Source: Actinomycetes bacterium (GTDB taxonomy: Bacteria; Actinomycetota; Acidimicrobiia; Acidimicrobiales; Microtrichaceae). From it: a stretch of 6,231 bases of DNA. Shown here piece by piece: positions 5,260-6,231 of this stretch; the first letter of the stretch is position 1, and each line of letters begins with the position of its first letter. The position numbers and the translations under genes were made by a program. The notes beneath the pieces were generated by a model. It was not told the origin of the DNA, did no database searches, and saw nothing but the letters and a program-made list of their open reading frames with translations. The stretch spans positions 1 to 6,231 of the forward strand of contig JAFAFZ010000499.1 in the NCBI GenBank assembly GCA_023423215.1, read 5' to 3'.

Positions 5260-6231
5260 TCACTCACTTTTCTCCTCGTCCGGACACTGAGCGTGGCCGC
5301 CGAACGGCAGCGACGCGATCGCGTAGGCCCGGAGGTCCGGCACCTTGTTCTCGGGCACGTCGAGCAGGCAGAACCACTCGGTGCCCGTCGGGACCCAGTA
5401 GCGCTTGCCGTCCGCTCCGATCCACCAGGCCGTGCCGTCCGCCTGTCGGACCAGGCCCTCGCTGAGCTGGTCGAGCGGCGGCAGCTCGGCGCCCGGGTCC
5501 GCGATCGCGCGCAGGTCCGGCTGGTCGGCACGATCCAGGATCTCGCCGACGGCGAACTGGTAGTCCTGGACGAGCGACGAGAGCGGGTTGCTGACCGGTC
5601 GACCGATCCACGGCGAGTCGCGGTACAGCTGCACGAACTCGGCGGGCACCCAGAAGAATGGCGCGCCGGGAGCCTCCGCGACCAGGAGCACCCCCCTGCT
5701 GAGGAGCACCTCCTGCTGCCCGTTCGGCAGGTCGACGACCGCAGAGGGCATCCCGCCGACGTCCTGCGCCTGCGAGCCGTCCCCGGAGCCGAGACGGCGG
5801 TACGCGGCGTACGCCTCGGGCGTCATCCAGGTCGCGTCGCCGGTGGAGCGCTGGACGAGCAGCGCGCTCGGCAGATCCGCGCCGTCGGCCCGCAGCTCCT
5901 GGACCACGACCTCGTCCCACACGAACGCCTTGTCCGGCGGGCAGCCGACCTCCGGCGGCAGGGTGCGGTAGAGCGCCACGAGCTGCTCGCCGACCTGGGC
6001 GGAGTTCGTCAGCATCGCCGAGTCCGCGTCCAGGGCGCCGATCGTCGTGCAGGTCACGCGCGCCGGCATCGTGGTCTCGCCCTCGACCTCGGATCCCGGT
6101 TGGCCCGCCGTGGTGGACGAGGGGGACGAGGTGGTCGTGGCCGCGGCGTCGTCATCGCCCCGGCCGCGCAGCATCGTGGCCGCGCCCCCGGCCAGGAGCA
6201 CCAGGACGAGCAGCGCGGCGCCGACCAGCAC
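5260..6231 (-). CDS. Membrane-anchored extracellular protein with repeat units, N-terminus cut by window edge
   Basis: The visible 323 codons run to the right edge, and the true start probably lies outside, so numbering here counts from the edge. Residues 2-20 form a hydrophobic membrane segment (VGAALLVLVLLAGGAATML) followed by RGRG, then a low-complexity Asp/Ala/Thr/Ser linker (26-55) like a wall-spanning stalk. The rest should be outside the cell. It has four cysteines (61, 97, 288, 316), enough for two disulfides. Three related units end in an aromatic-x-x-Pro strand: TWMTP (134-138), FFWVP (192-196) and RYWVP (277-281). The last sits in DGTAWWIGADGKRYWVP (265-281), a form I associate with actinobacterial secreted proteins. 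LYR..P..G.P stretches recur at 87-98 and 202-212, faintly like LGFP repeats. I do not recognise the family. If the segment is internal, a cytoplasmic domain may lie upstream; a simple N-terminal anchor is also possible. The gene converges on the reductase gene. Confidence 0.8.
   Translation of the reverse strand: MLVGAALLVLVLLAGGAATMLRGRGDDDAAATTTSSPSSTTAGQPGSEVEGETTMPARVTCTTIGALDADSAMLTNSAQVGEQLVALYRTLPPEVGCPPDKAFVWDEVVVQELRADGADLPSALLVQRSTGDATWMTPEAYAAYRRLGSGDGSQAQDVGGMPSAVVDLPNGQQEVLLSRGVLLVAEAPGAPFFWVPAEFVQLYRDSPWIGRPVSNPLSSLVQDYQFAVGEILDRADQPDLRAIADPGAELPPLDQLSEGLVRQADGTAWWIGADGKRYWVPTGTEWFCLLDVPENKVPDLRAYAIASLPFGGHAQCPDEEKSE

Overview
The window is a GC-rich stretch (about 70% by eye) with G/C-ending codons, frequent Asp/Val/Arg/Ala, and proteins typical of actinobacteria: a TIGR03085-type DinB-like protein, a PAPS-type sulfotransferase next to a DUF1214 protein, and a membrane-anchored secreted protein with a Thr/Ser-rich stalk. 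It looks like chromosomal DNA of a high-GC actinobacterium. A lineage such as Acidimicrobiia is possible, but the sequence alone does not fix it. I see no tRNA, rRNA, CRISPR array, transposase or attachment site.

Layout. (1) Positions 1-2376, minus strand: a two-gene operon, a DUF1214 protein (1249-2376) followed by a sulfotransferase (1-1252, cut by the left edge). The two share a 4-base GTGA stop/start overlap. (2) 2377-2499: a gap with a perfect 17-bp dyad (2434-2450) just upstream of a possible -10 box for the operon. (3) 2500-3138, minus: a TIGR03085-family DinB/maleylpyruvate-isomerase-like protein. (4) 3139-3280: a divergent intergenic region with a second copy of nearly the same dyad (3167-3179), a -10-like box and a strong ribosome binding site. 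(5) 3281-5050, plus: a 589-residue flavoprotein that joins a glutathione/thioredoxin-reductase-like FAD fold, lacking redox cysteines, to a complete ferredoxin-NADP+ reductase (FPR). (6) 5051-5259: a convergent intergenic region with a strong hairpin (5135-5173). (7) 5260-6231, minus: a membrane-anchored extracellular protein, cut at its N-terminus by the right edge.

How it may fit together. The two near-identical dyads, CTGACGGGTCGTCAG and CTGACGGGCCGTCAC, are the only full sites of this kind I found. They sit in the two intergenic regions that contain promoters of complete genes. The simplest reading is one TetR-type regulator, encoded elsewhere, controlling the DUF1214-sulfotransferase operon, the TIGR03085 gene and the fused reductase. 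This is an inference. The shared site and the two-domain reductase with a degenerate second nucleotide fold are the most interesting features here; the remaining genes are ordinary members of known families.
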